Counted from the first letter of the stretch, positions 33,946-43,522 are shown. The stretch: 64,000 bases of DNA from DGNJ01 sp002388905 (GCA_036843405.1 DAITSJ010000005.1:124001-188000); one strand, 5' to 3'. A program made the numbers and translations. The notes: generated by a model from the sequence alone, not told the origin.

Positions 33946-36162
33946 ATGATTTTCAAAACTAACAAGCTTTCGAGAGTGGTATGTGGCGCGCTACCCCTGG
34001 CGGCGTGCACGGCATTGACCGCCAATGCCCAATTGGAAGAGATTGTGGTAACCGCCCAGAAGCGGCAGGAGAGCATGCAGCAGGTGCCCATCGCCGTGTC
34101 GGCCATTACCGGCCAGTACATTGAAAACCAGAACATCACCAATCTGTCCGGGCTGAACAATACCCTGCCCAATGTCCAGATCAATACCTTCTCGAACTCC
34201 CCGGACTCCGCGGTATTCACCATCCGCGGGGTCGGCGTGAACGATGCCGATCCCTATGTGGGCACCACGGTGTCGGTGGTTGTCGATGGTGCCGTCGTCG
34301 GGGTTAACACGGCGGCGCTCCTCTCCCTCTTTGATATCGAGCGGGTGGAAGTGCTGCGCGGGCCCCAGGGCACACTCTTTGGCGCCAACACCACCGGCGG
34401 TGTCATCAACGTCATCACCAAGCAGCCCACCGGCGAATACGGCGGCGAAGCGCAGGTTACTGCCGGCGAGCACGGCCGCCTGGATGCCAACCTTGCCTAC
34501 AATTTCCCAATCAACGAAAACTGGGCCGGTAAGGTCAGCCTGTTGCACACCAGCCACGACGGCTATTTCAGCAATACCCTCAATGGTACCGACCTGGGCA
34601 GCACGGACGTGACGTCGTTGCGGGGATACCTGAAATATACCGGCGATAATTACGATGCCACGGTGAAGGCCCAGTATGTCCGCAGTCGTAATGGTTCCCA
34701 GACCAACCTCAATATTTCCGACTCGTCCATGATTCTCTTCGAGCAGGGGCGGACCTCGGACGAACCGCGGTTCCGTCGGGGGCAGAGCGCGGGTGTGCCG
34801 GACCAGAACGACCGGGATACCTACAGTCTCACCCTGACCCAGAATTTCATGACGGATATTGGCGATATCACCGCCATCACCGATTACCGGCAGTACGACC
34901 ACGATCTTTTCAGTGACGACGACGCCACTATCCACCAGTGGCTGCAAACCCACCGGGAGGTCGATCACTACCAGTTTTCCCAGGAGATCCGAAACACCAT
35001 GGACATCAGCGACAATATCGAGTTGCTGGTGGGTGTCTATGGTCTCTACCAGGAATACGAACTCGACCAGGAAGGCCAGCTCGATGGCTTTTTCCCGGGG
35101 TTGAGCCAGCCCCAGACCCAGGAACAGGAGAACTGGTCGGCGTCGCTGTTCGCGCAAACCTATATCGACATCACCGACCGCCTGCAATTCCAGTTGGGTA
35201 TTCGCTATTCCCACGAGGAAACCGAAGCCACCTCCACCACCGCCCAGTATCTGGCGCTGGGACGACCGGCGGAGTTTGGCGATCGACCCACTATGGCCGA
35301 TGTGATAGCGCTGCAACCCCAGTTGGTGGTCAGCGGCGAGGATGAATGGGATAACGTCGGCTACAAGATCGGGCTGGACTACCAGCTCACCGATCAGGTC
35401 ATGGTTTACGGCTACCACGCCCGCGGCTTCAAATCCGGCGGTTTTGTCGGTCGTATTGCCATTCCCCAGGATATCGGCCCTTTCGATACCGAGTTCCTGG
35501 ACACCTGGGAAGTGGGCATGAAATCCGATCTGTTTGATAACCGCGTTCGTCTTAACCTGGCCGCTTTCTATAACGAGTACGAGGACATGCAGGTCGTACA
35601 GAACCTGACCCTGGCCTCCGGCGCCAACAGCTCCACCATCCAGAACGCCGGTGAAGCACACTCCCAGGGGGTGGAAATGGAACTGACCGCCTATGCCACG
35701 GACGACCTGGTGTTCAATCTGGCAGTGGCGTACCTGGATTCCGAATATGACAAGTACGACACCCTCGCGCCGGACCTGAACAACCCCGCCGCCGGGCCCG
35801 TGCCCACCGACCTGTCCGGGAACCCCCTGATGAACGCACCCCGCTGGAGCGGCAATGTCAGCGCCACCTACACCGTGCCCATTGGCGCCGGCGAGGGGCG
35901 GTTTTTCCTGCAGACTACCCACGCCAGCGAGAAGTTCAGTAATTTCACGGCCTATCCCCAGGAGAAGGTGGGCGAGATCACCCTGGTAAACGCCCGCGTA
36001 TCCTGGACCCCGGACAGCGATCGCTGGACCCTGGGCGTGTACGGCCGCAACCTGGCGGACAAGGAATACCTGGCCCAGCGGCAGTGGTTTTTCCCCTCCT
36101 TTGGCATCGCTTCCATGGGGCCGCCGCGGGAAGTGGGTGTTGATTTCAAGTTCAACTGGTAA
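33946..36162 (+). CDS. TonB-dependent outer-membrane receptor (2)
   Basis: A 738-residue receptor. A signal peptide (about 1-28, ending TANA) precedes QLEEIVVTAQKR (TonB box), a plug with RGPQGTLFGANTTGGVIN (about 140-157) and a barrel ending GVDFKFNW with the expected terminal aromatic. It should import a large or hydrophobic ligand in a TonB-dependent manner. It is monocistronic by position: a palindrome 90 bp upstream, a strong hairpin directly after. GGGAGGG precedes ATG 33946. It shares the same family as receptors 1, 3 and 4 but is clearly a different sequence, so ligand specificities probably differ. Confidence 0.93.
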   Translation: MIFKTNKLSRVVCGALPLAACTALTANAQLEEIVVTAQKRQESMQQVPIAVSAITGQYIENQNITNLSGLNNTLPNVQINTFSNSPDSAVFTIRGVGVNDADPYVGTTVSVVVDGAVVGVNTAALLSLFDIERVEVLRGPQGTLFGANTTGGVINVITKQPTGEYGGEAQVTAGEHGRLDANLAYNFPINENWAGKVSLLHTSHDGYFSNTLNGTDLGSTDVTSLRGYLKYTGDNYDATVKAQYVRSRNGSQTNLNISDSSMILFEQGRTSDEPRFRRGQSAGVPDQNDRDTYSLTLTQNFMTDIGDITAITDYRQYDHDLFSDDDATIHQWLQTHREVDHYQFSQEIRNTMDISDNIELLVGVYGLYQEYELDQEGQLDGFFPGLSQPQTQEQENWSASLFAQTYIDITDRLQFQLGIRYSHEETEATSTTAQYLALGRPAEFGDRPTMADVIALQPQLVVSGEDEWDNVGYKIGLDYQLTDQVMVYGYHARGFKSGGFVGRIAIPQDIGPFDTEFLDTWEVGMKSDLFDNRVRLNLAAFYNEYEDMQVVQNLTLASGANSSTIQNAGEAHSQGVEMELTAYATDDLVFNLAVAYLDSEYDKYDTLAPDLNNPAAGPVPTDLSGNPLMNAPRWSGNVSATYTVPIGAGEGRFFLQTTHASEKFSNFTAYPQEKVGEITLVNARVSWTPDSDRWTLGVYGRNLADKEYLAQRQWFFPSFGIASMGPPREVGVDFKFNW

Positions 36163-36166
36163 GTTC

Positions 36167-36202
36167 CGGTACCGCGCCTGTCGGGCGCGGTACCCGCTTT
36201 CC
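36167..36202 (+). terminator. Terminator hairpin after TonB receptor 2
   Basis: Stem GGTACCGCGCC (36168-36178) with GGCGCGGTACC (36184-36194) and a five-base loop, starting five bases after the stop. The tail CGCTTTCCCC is only weakly T-rich. Confidence 0.7.
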
Positions 36203-36450
36203 CCGCCGGATTTTCCGGAGTTATGCCGCCCCGCCAGTTGTCCTGTGGCCCGCTCTCAGGCCTGGCCGGGGCGGACTTTTTAAACGGGCTGCCCGCTAAA
36301 ACCTGATTGAGGCGCAGTGCCTGCAAGTTAACGATGTGCCGGGGTAGGCCTGCCTGAAAACGGCAGCGTCCGGGACGCCTATGGCGGGCCGGCCAGCCGC
36401 GTGGCTCCACGCCTGCGAAAGGCCAGTGAACCCTGACAATACACTAAATA

Positions 36451-36468
36451 AAACAGATTTGACGGTTT
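36451..36468. promoter_or_regulatory. Palindromic operator candidate, site 7
   Basis: AAACAGATTTGACGGTTT: the left half is exact, the right half GGTTT has one mismatch, with 8-bp spacing. It is 229 bp upstream of the GST-like start, further than the other sites, so its target is less certain. It is the only site lacking C at core position 8. Confidence 0.5.
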
Positions 36469-36696
36469 TTATTTGAAGGGTTACAGTCTCAGCAAGCGGT
36501 TGCCTCCCGTTCCGGACTGAAAACCAATAATGGCAGTCAGGATTCTTTCCGGCTTATGGCGATACTCTGGCTGAGTCGGGACAGTTCCTGACAGGGGTCA
36601 GGTGACAGTCCGACACGCGCTCCACTTTGTGCATCGAACGAAATAGTGTGGGTAGGGGCGCGCCCGGTGTTTTTTCACAGTGGCGGAAATCGATCA

Positions 36697-37461
36697 ATGG
36701 AATACGTAAGCCCCGGTGCGGCGAAATCCATGACAGGTCTTCGGCTGGTATTGTCCGCGGGCGTGCCGGGACCCTGGGGTGAGGCTGCAAAAAACCTTTT
36801 TGAGCTTCGCGGGGTCGCTTACACACCCGTTGCTCAAAAAGTGATGGAGGCCAACGAGGAACTCGCTGAGTGGACGGGCCTTCGCAATGCCCCCATTGCC
36901 GTTTATGAAAACGAGGCGCCACTGGATCGCTGGCTCGATATTCTTATGCTGGCCGAACGGCTGGGCAGGGGGCCTTCGCTGCTCCCTGACGAGTCTATTG
37001 AACGCGCGCTCTGTGTGGGTATCGCCAGTGAAATTGCCGGCGAATGGGGCCTGGGCTGGTGTTGTCGTGTGCATCTTTTCACCAGGACGAAAGAGCGCAT
37101 GGAAACCGTGCCCATATGGCCCCGCATACGACGAGACTACGGCATTACAGAGGCAGCGGCCGAAGCGGTACCCGGACGTATCCGGGACATCCTGGCAATG
37201 CTGGCGAATCAATTGGAGCGCCAGCAGGGCATTGGCTTTAACTACCTGGTGGGAAAGGACCTCAGCGCCGCCGACATTTACTGGTCGACATTTTCCCAGA
37301 TCCTCGCCCCCATGGAGCCGGAACGATGCCCGATGCCCGACTATCTGCGCAGGCTCTATGGGAAGACCGCGGCGGATTTCCGGGAAGCGGTGGCGCCATC
37401 GCTGGTGGAGCATCGGGATTTCATCTATCGGGAACACCTGAAATTGCCCGTGGATTTTTGA
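36697..37461 (+). CDS. Glutathione S-transferase-like protein (1)
   Basis: A 254-residue protein with an N-terminal thioredoxin-like half (LRLVLSAGVPGPWGEAAKNLFELRGVAYTPV, then APIAVYENEAP) and an all-helical C-terminal half (about 95-250, with LVGKDLSAADIYWSTFSQIL). It is a clear paralogue of the protein at 43523-44305 across the full length, down to the ending EHRDFIYREHLKLPVDF. ATG 36697 is chosen because it gives the same 12-residue leader before (M)GLRLVLSAGVPGPWGEAAK as the paralogue; a GTG at 36646 would add 17 residues. GSTs conjugate or isomerise electrophiles; the natural thiol here is untested. Confidence 0.85.
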   Translation: MEYVSPGAAKSMTGLRLVLSAGVPGPWGEAAKNLFELRGVAYTPVAQKVMEANEELAEWTGLRNAPIAVYENEAPLDRWLDILMLAERLGRGPSLLPDESIERALCVGIASEIAGEWGLGWCCRVHLFTRTKERMETVPIWPRIRRDYGITEAAAEAVPGRIRDILAMLANQLERQQGIGFNYLVGKDLSAADIYWSTFSQILAPMEPERCPMPDYLRRLYGKTAADFREAVAPSLVEHRDFIYREHLKLPVDF

Positions 37462-37567
37462 GCCGGTCGGTGCGCCACCGATAGGGCGATCGGGGAACAG
37501 GAAACTGGCTCCCTTGCGGGAGCTATTATGACATCCAGCAAAAAATCAGTCACAGACGGAGGTAACG

Positions 37568-38341
37568 ATGAGTAAAAGATTGGAAGGCAAGGTGGTAGTT
37601 ATTCTCGGGGCATCGGACGAGCGCAGCATGGGTGCTGCCACTGCCCGTCGTTTTGCCGAGGAAGGCGCCAAACTGGTACTGGGAGCCCGTCGCCTCGACA
37701 AGCTCAAGCCCGTGGCCGAGTCCGTGGGCGGCATTGCCGTTAAGTGCGATATTACCAGTGAGGAAGATATCGAGGCCCTGGCGAAAAAGGCCTTGGACGA
37801 ATATGGCCACCTGGATGTGGCCATCAACTACAGTGGCGTGGACTCCTCCGGGACACCCATTGCCGAGGTAACCCGGGAAACGCTGCAGCAAGCCTGCGAT
37901 GTCCATATGATCGGCTCGACGCTGTTTTTCAAGCATATGGCCGCGAACATGTCCGACGGCGGCGCCCTGATCACGGCCTCGTCCATGACCGCCCTGCTGG
38001 CGCCTCCCGGTCTGGCGGCTTATGCCGGTACCAAGCGGGGCGTCGACCAGGTAGTGCGCATCGCCGCCGTGGAGTACGGCGCTCGCGGTATCCGGGTCAA
38101 TTCCATCGCGCCGGGCTTCACCTATTCCGGCATGACGGCCGATTATTTCGATGTGCCCTCCATCCCCAAGGCTTTTCAGAAAGAAGTGCCGCTGGGCCGT
38201 CTGGTCACCGTTGAGGATATCGCCAATGCGGCCCTGTGGCTGGCGTCGGACGAGGCTTTCATTACCGGCCAGTGTCTCGACATGACCGGCGGGCAGACCC
38301 TCAACCGTATCCCCACCGGCGAAGAGATGATGGGCGAATAA
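37568..38341 (+). CDS. SDR family oxidoreductase (H)
   Basis: A 257-residue SDR with a variant glycine loop (ILGASDERSMG), NYSG in the NNAG position, Ser in ITASSMTAL and catalytic YAGTKRG. The loop resembles enoyl-ACP-reductase-like SDRs, but the Tyr-x3-Lys spacing is classical. It is most like SDR A in this window. SD GGAGG precedes ATG 37568. It follows the GST-like gene by 106 bp and is convergent with the zinc alcohol dehydrogenase. Confidence 0.9.
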   Translation: MSKRLEGKVVVILGASDERSMGAATARRFAEEGAKLVLGARRLDKLKPVAESVGGIAVKCDITSEEDIEALAKKALDEYGHLDVAINYSGVDSSGTPIAEVTRETLQQACDVHMIGSTLFFKHMAANMSDGGALITASSMTALLAPPGLAAYAGTKRGVDQVVRIAAVEYGARGIRVNSIAPGFTYSGMTADYFDVPSIPKAFQKEVPLGRLVTVEDIANAALWLASDEAFITGQCLDMTGGQTLNRIPTGEEMMGE

Positions 38342-38408
38342 ACTGATATGCCCGGCGTTGAAGGGGCTCGGGCCGGCGCCCGTCCTTTCATAGCCAGCGC
38401 CGGGCCCG

Positions 38409-39428
38409 CTAGGCGCCGGGAATAATCTCCACCTTGATGGCACCGGAGGATTTGTCGGCGGCGGTGGCGAAGGCCTTGGTGACCTGGTCGAGCGAGAAGC
38501 GGTGGCTCACCAGTTCTGACAGGGTGTCCCGGTGGTCGCTGACAAGCCTGGCGGCCAGGGCAAAATCGCTGACCGGGTTTTCCCGACCATAACAGCTCGA
38601 TCCTACCAGCGTCAGTTCGCGCACGGCGAAATCGAGGCCGGGAATCGACGGGCTGTCGTCGAAGATGCCGAGCATGACGATTCGGCCACCGGGCCGGGCC
38701 ACGCGTACCGCTTCGGTAAGGGTATCGGCGGAGCTGCCAACGGTCTCGATCACCACATCGACCGTCTGATTACCGACCGCGTCAAACAGGGCCTGTCCAT
38801 CTGGGAAAACGGCTGTGGCTCCCAGGTGCCGGGCCAGTTCCGCCTGCCTCGGATAGCGGGCCGTGACAAACACCTCGCCGGCACCGGCTGCCCGGGCGAC
38901 AATGAGGGTCTGGAGGCCCACCGCGCCAGCGCCGAGAATCGCAACCCGGTTGCCAACAGCCACCTGGCCGCGCCGGATGCCGCGACTGCAAACCGCCATG
39001 GGTTCGGTGAGGGCGCCGATCTCCGGGCTGAGGTCGGCGGGCAGGGGATGGACAAGCTGGGCCGGCACGTTGAGGTATTCCGCCAGGCCCCCGGGTTCGG
39101 AGAGTCCGAACAGGCGGAAGTCGGGACAACGGTTCGGGAAACCGGTACCACAGGGGTGGCATTCGCCACAGCCGATGACGGGTTCCACGGTCACCAGTGT
39201 GCCGGTTTCCATGTCCACGTCATCGCCCACGGCATCGATGATGCCGGCCACTTCGTGACCCGGCCTGATACCGTTGTTGGCAAAGCGCTTGGCTTCAAGG
39301 AAATGCAGGTCGGTCCCGCAAATGCCCGCTGCGCTGATACCGATGCGCACCCAAGCGGGGGGTGGTTCCGGCCGATCGTAATCGGCGATTCCTATCTCCC
39401 CCGGGCCCATAAAGGTTGCTGCTTTCAT
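38409..39428 (-). CDS. Zinc-dependent medium-chain alcohol dehydrogenase
   Basis: A 339-residue MDR with full zinc chemistry. Catalytic zinc ligands are Cys37 (GICGTD) and His58-Glu59 (PGHE). The structural zinc cysteines are 87, 90, 93 and 101. The nucleotide fold has GAGAVGLQTL. It is close to sorbitol/threonine dehydrogenase-type enzymes that oxidise secondary alcohols with NAD+. ATG 39428 is preferred over the adjacent GTG 39431. It stands alone on the minus strand; the upstream 580 bp contain a TGTTT half-site at 39465 but no full palindrome facing this gene. Confidence 0.92.
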   Translation of the reverse strand: MKAATFMGPGEIGIADYDRPEPPPAWVRIGISAAGICGTDLHFLEAKRFANNGIRPGHEVAGIIDAVGDDVDMETGTLVTVEPVIGCGECHPCGTGFPNRCPDFRLFGLSEPGGLAEYLNVPAQLVHPLPADLSPEIGALTEPMAVCSRGIRRGQVAVGNRVAILGAGAVGLQTLIVARAAGAGEVFVTARYPRQAELARHLGATAVFPDGQALFDAVGNQTVDVVIETVGSSADTLTEAVRVARPGGRIVMLGIFDDSPSIPGLDFAVRELTLVGSSCYGRENPVSDFALAARLVSDHRDTLSELVSHRFSLDQVTKAFATAADKSSGAIKVEIIPGA

Positions 39429-40007
39429 CACTATGCTCTCTCTGGTTGTCGGAGAAGTACAGCCTGTTTGTGTTCCCTGTTGAGCAGGCTGTCTGCCTGA
39501 TTGCCGCCGTCAGAATACCTGGATGCGCGGAACCATTACGGAGACAGTCTGGCGGGGGTTATCGTGCGGGTTCCAGTGTGGCATCGCGCATATCGGAGAA
39601 TGCAAAACTCGGATCGATTAGTCAATGTCGCGGCAGGCCGGAATGGATGGTTGGCGAGGGAATCGTTATTCATTGATTGTTTCTGGTAGCGTCGTTCGCG
39701 ATCTTAATCCCCGGACAAGCCTGGGGCAGGGCATTCGTTTTACCGGACTTGCAAAGCAGATTGGCTTTCCCGCCGCGGGTGGCGCTGAGCGGACGGCAAA
39801 AGATTATTTCGGAACTATACTTATAAGCCGGTGTGCAAGATAGAATTTATCTCTATAAAAAACAATCAGGTTTGACTTATATCAACAAATAGTTTTTGAT
39901 AGCGACATAAGATTGTGATCAATATGCCGGGCTTGCAGCGAAAGGTGCAACCGGACAAACATAGGTAACGACGCTTGCCAGGCGCTGGCAGGCAAAGGGG
40001 GATTTGA
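39429..40007. other. Divergent intergenic region with a weak operator
   Basis: 579 bp between the alcohol dehydrogenase and Rieske oxygenase 2. A 72-codon frame at 39625-39843 has no recognisable features and no good ribosome-binding site. AT-rich sequence from 39780 to 39920 carries the weakest palindrome copy (39860-39877) and probably the Rieske promoter; an AAAGGGGG ribosome-binding site is at 39995-40002. Confidence 0.55.
39860..39877. promoter_or_regulatory. Palindromic operator candidate, site 8 (weak)
   Basis: AAACAATCAGGTTTGACT: the left half is exact, the right half TGACT has two mismatches; core C8 and G11 are both kept. It is 131 bp upstream of Rieske oxygenase 2. Included because its position and core fit the set. 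Confidence 0.4.
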
Positions 40008-41351
40008 ATGAACCAAGCCGCTGAACAATTTATTCTCGCCCGGGACCTGGACCGGCCCGAAAAACTGGAGGAGCCCCAGTTGCGCGGAGACAAAGTCACC
40101 GCCGATCGCTACGTTTCACGGGAGTATACCCGCGAGGAGTGGCGCAAAATGTGGATGCGCACCTGGAATATCGCGGGCATGGCCTATCATCTGGAGGAGC
40201 CCGGCGATTACATCACCACCGAACTGGCTCATGAATCCATTATCTGTGTCCGTCAGGACGACGGTTCGCTACGCGCTTTCTATAATTCGTGTCCCCACCG
40301 CGGAACCCGGATCACCAGCGCGGAAGAGGGTTTTGCGCCGAAATTTGTCTGCCCCTACCACGGCTGGGAGTTCAATCACGCCGGTGAGACTGTTCACGTC
40401 CCCGACGAGGAGGATTATCCCCAGGGCAGCCCCTGCGGCCGGACCCGGATGAAGGAAGTGCGCTGCGACATTCTGTTTGGCCTGGTCTGGGTCAATATGA
40501 GTGATGAGGCGCCATCGCTGCGGGAATACCTGGGCGAAACGATTGTCAGGGAAATCGGGTCCTACGGTATGGACAAGATGGTACGGGTCCTGAACATGAC
40601 TGCCGACAGTCCCTGCAACTGGAAGATCATTACGGATAATTTCAACGAAGCCTACCACGTCCAGACTCTCCACCCGGCCCTGATTCCCTACATCGAGACG
40701 GATTACAGAAAATGCCAGTTCGACATGATGCCGGGAGGACACAACCGGGGCTGGTTCCCCGCCCATTCCCCGTCGTCGCTCTTCGAGGGCGAGGAAGTCC
40801 ACGAACCGCTTCCCTCCATCATGAAAGAATGGGGGCTGGACCCGGAAGAGTACAAAGGTGAGGAAGGCATCGCCAGAATTCGTGGCGATATACAGAAAGC
40901 CAAGCGGGAGAAGTGGCGTGAAAAGGGCTTCCAGCACTACGAGAATTACGCCGACTATCAGTTCACCGACTACATCATTTACAACGTCTTTCCCAACTCG
41001 GTGATTACCGTCGGCCCGGACGGCGTCCAGCTTTTGCGGCCCCGTCCTCATCCTTCCGGGGATCCGGGGCGCTGCCTTTTCGATCACTGGTGGATGGTCC
41101 CCGAAATCGAAGGCCGGACCCACACACCGTCGCCCGCCGGTGGCCCCGACCTGCCGGTGGAAGATGCCGAACACGAAGTGATTATGTACGGCGAAAAAAC
41201 CCTGGGCACCACGGCGGACGAAGATTTGAGCATCGGCAAACTGCAGCAGCAGGGTCTCGCCTCGGCGGGCTTCGATGATTATTATCTGGCCAACCAGGAA
41301 CGCCGGGTCCTGCGGTTTCACGAGGTGCTCAACGACTATATGTCGGGATGA
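40008..41351 (+). CDS. Rieske ring-hydroxylating oxygenase, alpha subunit (2)
   Basis: A 447-residue Rieske oxygenase. The cluster motif is Cys95-Pro-His97 and Cys115-x2-His118. The iron site is DNFNEAYHVQTLH with Asp210, His217 and His222. It differs clearly from the other two Rieske proteins (CPHRG and CPYHGW against CLHRG and CPFHG) and looks like the phenylpropionate/carnitine-type broad RHO group. No beta subunit or reductase is adjacent. SD AAAGGGGG precedes ATG 40008. A strong terminator follows at once, so its linkage to the next gene (MaoC) would need readthrough. Confidence 0.92.
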   Translation: MNQAAEQFILARDLDRPEKLEEPQLRGDKVTADRYVSREYTREEWRKMWMRTWNIAGMAYHLEEPGDYITTELAHESIICVRQDDGSLRAFYNSCPHRGTRITSAEEGFAPKFVCPYHGWEFNHAGETVHVPDEEDYPQGSPCGRTRMKEVRCDILFGLVWVNMSDEAPSLREYLGETIVREIGSYGMDKMVRVLNMTADSPCNWKIITDNFNEAYHVQTLHPALIPYIETDYRKCQFDMMPGGHNRGWFPAHSPSSLFEGEEVHEPLPSIMKEWGLDPEEYKGEEGIARIRGDIQKAKREKWREKGFQHYENYADYQFTDYIIYNVFPNSVITVGPDGVQLLRPRPHPSGDPGRCLFDHWWMVPEIEGRTHTPSPAGGPDLPVEDAEHEVIMYGEKTLGTTADEDLSIGKLQQQGLASAGFDDYYLANQERRVLRFHEVLNDYMSG

Positions 41352-41373
41352 TCTGCCTGTGCTGAAAACCCGG

Positions 41374-41400
41374 AAGGGCGCTGTCGCAGCGCCCTTTTTT
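41374..41400 (+). terminator. Rho-independent terminator after Rieske oxygenase 2
   Basis: Stem AAGGGCGCTG (41374-41383) and CAGCGCCCTT (41387-41396) with a TCG loop, running into six T residues ending at 41400. It is textbook in form and lies 22 bp after the Rieske stop and 24 bp before the MaoC start. Confidence 0.9.
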
Positions 41401-41424
41401 ATGGAATCCTTTCAGGAGAGCTCA

Positions 41425-41892
41425 ATGGGGCTTTATTTCGAGGATTACCGGATTGGCGACCGGTACATTTCGCCCACCCGTACCATCACCGAAACCGACG
41501 TGGTGAACTTTGCCGCCATGTCCGGTGATATGAATGAGCTCCATACCAGCGAAAGCTATGCCCGGGGAACGCCCTTCAAGGAACGGGTCGTCCATGGCCT
41601 GCTGGGATTGTCCATTTGCCACGGGCTGATGTTCAGGCTCGGCCTCATGGAAGGCACAGGGATCGCTTTTCTTGGTTTGGAAAACTGGCGTTTCGAGGCG
41701 CCGATCTTCATCGGGGATACGATCCACACGGAACTCGAGGTACTGGAGGCGACTCCCTCTACCGGCAAGAAAGACCGGGGAAAAATCCGCTTTAAAGTGC
41801 GTCTGGTCAACACCGCCGGCGTCGTCACCCAGTCCGGCGTCAAGAAGATTCTGGTGAAGTCGAAAGCCGGCTGTCGTAACGACGATCCGTAA
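41425..41892 (+). CDS. MaoC-like (R)-hydratase / hot-dog-fold dehydratase
   Basis: A 155-residue MaoC-domain protein. The hydratase signature with catalytic Asp and His is visible in MSGDMNELHTSESYA, followed by FKERVVHGLLG. Such enzymes hydrate trans-2-enoyl-CoA to (R)-3-hydroxyacyl-CoA. ATG 41425 is chosen because CAGGAG precedes it; an ATG at 41401 would place eight extra residues and overlap the terminator tail. Since a terminator lies immediately upstream, expression may depend on partial readthrough from the Rieske gene. Confidence 0.9.
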   Translation: MGLYFEDYRIGDRYISPTRTITETDVVNFAAMSGDMNELHTSESYARGTPFKERVVHGLLGLSICHGLMFRLGLMEGTGIAFLGLENWRFEAPIFIGDTIHTELEVLEATPSTGKKDRGKIRFKVRLVNTAGVVTQSGVKKILVKSKAGCRNDDP

Positions 41893-41940
41893 AGCATCCG
41901 CCGGGGCTGACGGTATCCGCCAGCCTCGCCGGGCCGCCCA

Positions 41941-42729
41941 TCAGTAGGCCTGTGATTGCCCGCCGTCGATGGGGATGACCGTACCGTTGATGAACTCGGC
42001 CTCCTCGGACAGCAGGAATGCGACCAGGGCGGCCACTTCTTCGGGTCGGCCCATGCGCTTTTTAGGGTTGACGCTGACAAACTGCCGGCCGGCTTCCTCC
42101 CATCCCTCTTCGCCGGCCATCTGGATCAGGGAACCTTTGACCATGTTGGTCATGATCACGCCCGGGGCAATGGCATTGATACTGACGCCATATTCACCGT
42201 ATTCGATGGCGGCGTCCTTGGTCATGCCGGTCACGGCATGCTTGGTGGCGCCATAGGCTACCTGGTTTGGTACCGCGCGAATGCCACCTACCGAGGCCAC
42301 GTTGACAATCGCTCCCGAGCCCTGTGCCTGCAAATGGGGAAGGGTATATTTCATGCCGTAAAAGACCCCTTTCAGGTTTATATCGACGACTTTGTCGAAC
42401 ACCTTGCTGTCGTAGTCGGCGACGGGTGCCTGTTTGCCCTCGATACCGGCATTGTTGTAGAGCCCGTCGATTTTGCCGAACTTGTCGATGGTCTCGGCCA
42501 CATAGTTTCTGACCGCGGACTCATCCGCCACATCGGCACTGATCAGCAAAACGGGTGCTTCGGCTGTTTGTTCCTTCACCTTTTTTTCGGTATCGAGGAG
42601 GGATGTCATGTCCAGGTCAATGAGGGAAAGGCTCGCGCCCTCGGCTGCCAGGCGCAAGGCCACGGCCTCTCCGAGGCCGGATCCCGCGCCGGTGATCATG
42701 ATGACTTTATCGGTAAATCGCTTGTCCAT
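41941..42729 (-). CDS. SDR family oxidoreductase (I)
   Basis: A 262-residue classical SDR with TGAGSGLG, NNAG, Ser in NVASVGG, Tyr/Lys in YGATKHA and the end FINGTVIPIDGGQSQAY. ATG 42729 (MDKRFTDK) is preferred to a frame extension of 15 residues. It is the last gene of the long minus-strand operon beginning at 49521, separated by 81 bp from the GST gene, so it may also have an internal promoter. Confidence 0.9.
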   Translation of the reverse strand: MDKRFTDKVIMITGAGSGLGEAVALRLAAEGASLSLIDLDMTSLLDTEKKVKEQTAEAPVLLISADVADESAVRNYVAETIDKFGKIDGLYNNAGIEGKQAPVADYDSKVFDKVVDINLKGVFYGMKYTLPHLQAQGSGAIVNVASVGGIRAVPNQVAYGATKHAVTGMTKDAAIEYGEYGVSINAIAPGVIMTNMVKGSLIQMAGEEGWEEAGRQFVSVNPKKRMGRPEEVAALVAFLLSEEAEFINGTVIPIDGGQSQAY

Positions 42730-42810
42730 TGTCTCTGTCCTCTGCTGTGTTGATAAATCGAAACAGGTTTGCACGCATGAGCATTTAGCTGCGACAGTAA
42801 CCTTAAAGGC

Positions 42811-43515
42811 TCAGCGGACTCTGGTCTCGCTGGCGGCCCAGTTGGCACCCTTTTGGTAGAAGGGCCCCTCCAGCATGGCTCGGACGTCATCGCCGACTCT
42901 ATCCAGACCCGCCTGTTTTGCCCGTGTCACTGCCGGGCGTTCGCTCATGGACCAGAACCACCGGGCCACCCTGGGAAAATTTTCCAGGCGCTGGCCATGG
43001 AGAGGATGAAACCAGACCCATCCCCAGCAGGCCATGTCGGCAATGCTGTACTCCCCGGCAAACCAGTCCCGACCGGCCAGGTGCCGATCCATGACCTGAT
43101 ACAGTCGGGTGCACTCCTCGGTGTAGCGGTCGACGGCATAGTCGTTGCCCTCCGCGGCATAACGTCTGAAGTGATGGGCCTGGCCTGCCATGGGGCCCAG
43201 TCCCCCCATTTGCCAGAACAGCCATTCCATGGCCGCTACACGGTCCGGCCCCGATTCAGGTAAAAACCGGCCGGTTTTTTCCGCCAGATACATGAGGATG
43301 GCGCCCGATTCAAAAACCGGCTGTCTGCCCCAGGGAGCATCGTTATCGACGATGGCCGGCACCTTGTTATTGGGGCTGATGGCCAGGAATTGCGGGTCGA
43401 ATTGTTGATCCCGGGTAATGTCGACCGAAAGGAGGCGGTAGGGGAGATCGCACTCCTCGAGCATAATCGCCACCTTCCAGGTGTTGGGTGTGGGAAAGAA
43501 ATAAAAATCGATCAT
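42811..43515 (-). CDS. Glutathione S-transferase (Nu/YghU-YfcG-like)
   Basis: A 234-residue GST. The N-terminal thioredoxin domain starts MIDFYFFPTPNTWKVAIMLEE (the TPNT motif of Nu-class enzymes) and continues with NNKVPAIVDND and FESGAILMYLAEKTG. The C-terminal helical domain runs about 90-210. Nu-class members show disulfide reductase or organic peroxide activity. Its stop lies 81 bp before SDR I and its start 7 bp after the GST-like gene at 43523, indicating co-translation. A detoxification or thiol-adduct role is plausible but untested. Confidence 0.9.
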   Translation of the reverse strand: MIDFYFFPTPNTWKVAIMLEECDLPYRLLSVDITRDQQFDPQFLAISPNNKVPAIVDNDAPWGRQPVFESGAILMYLAEKTGRFLPESGPDRVAAMEWLFWQMGGLGPMAGQAHHFRRYAAEGNDYAVDRYTEECTRLYQVMDRHLAGRDWFAGEYSIADMACWGWVWFHPLHGQRLENFPRVARWFWSMSERPAVTRAKQAGLDRVGDDVRAMLEGPFYQKGANWAASETRVR

Positions 43516-43522
43516 GACGTTC

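Larger units (their letters stand above)
36163..36696. other. Intergenic region with terminator and operator
   Basis: 534 bp between TonB receptor 2 and the GST-like gene. It contains the receptor terminator at its left edge, a GC-rich middle with no supported gene, and an AT-rich block (36440-36480) with the palindrome at 36451-36468. The GST start is 229 bp further on, so a promoter between 36470 and 36690 is expected. Confidence 0.55.

Noticed and set aside
39462..39480. AAACAGGCTGTA-like half-site (minus strand) upstream of the zinc alcohol dehydrogenase
   Set aside because: The first 12 bases match site 4, but the second half-site is missing (TTCTC in place of TGTTT).
39625..39843. A 72-codon frame upstream of Rieske oxygenase 2
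   Set aside because: No features or ribosome-binding site; it sits in a promoter-like region.
42755..42775. AAACAGGTTTGC near the SDR I start
   Set aside because: It has an AAAC-N2-GTTT form with the wrong spacing and no C..G core; not counted with the operator set.
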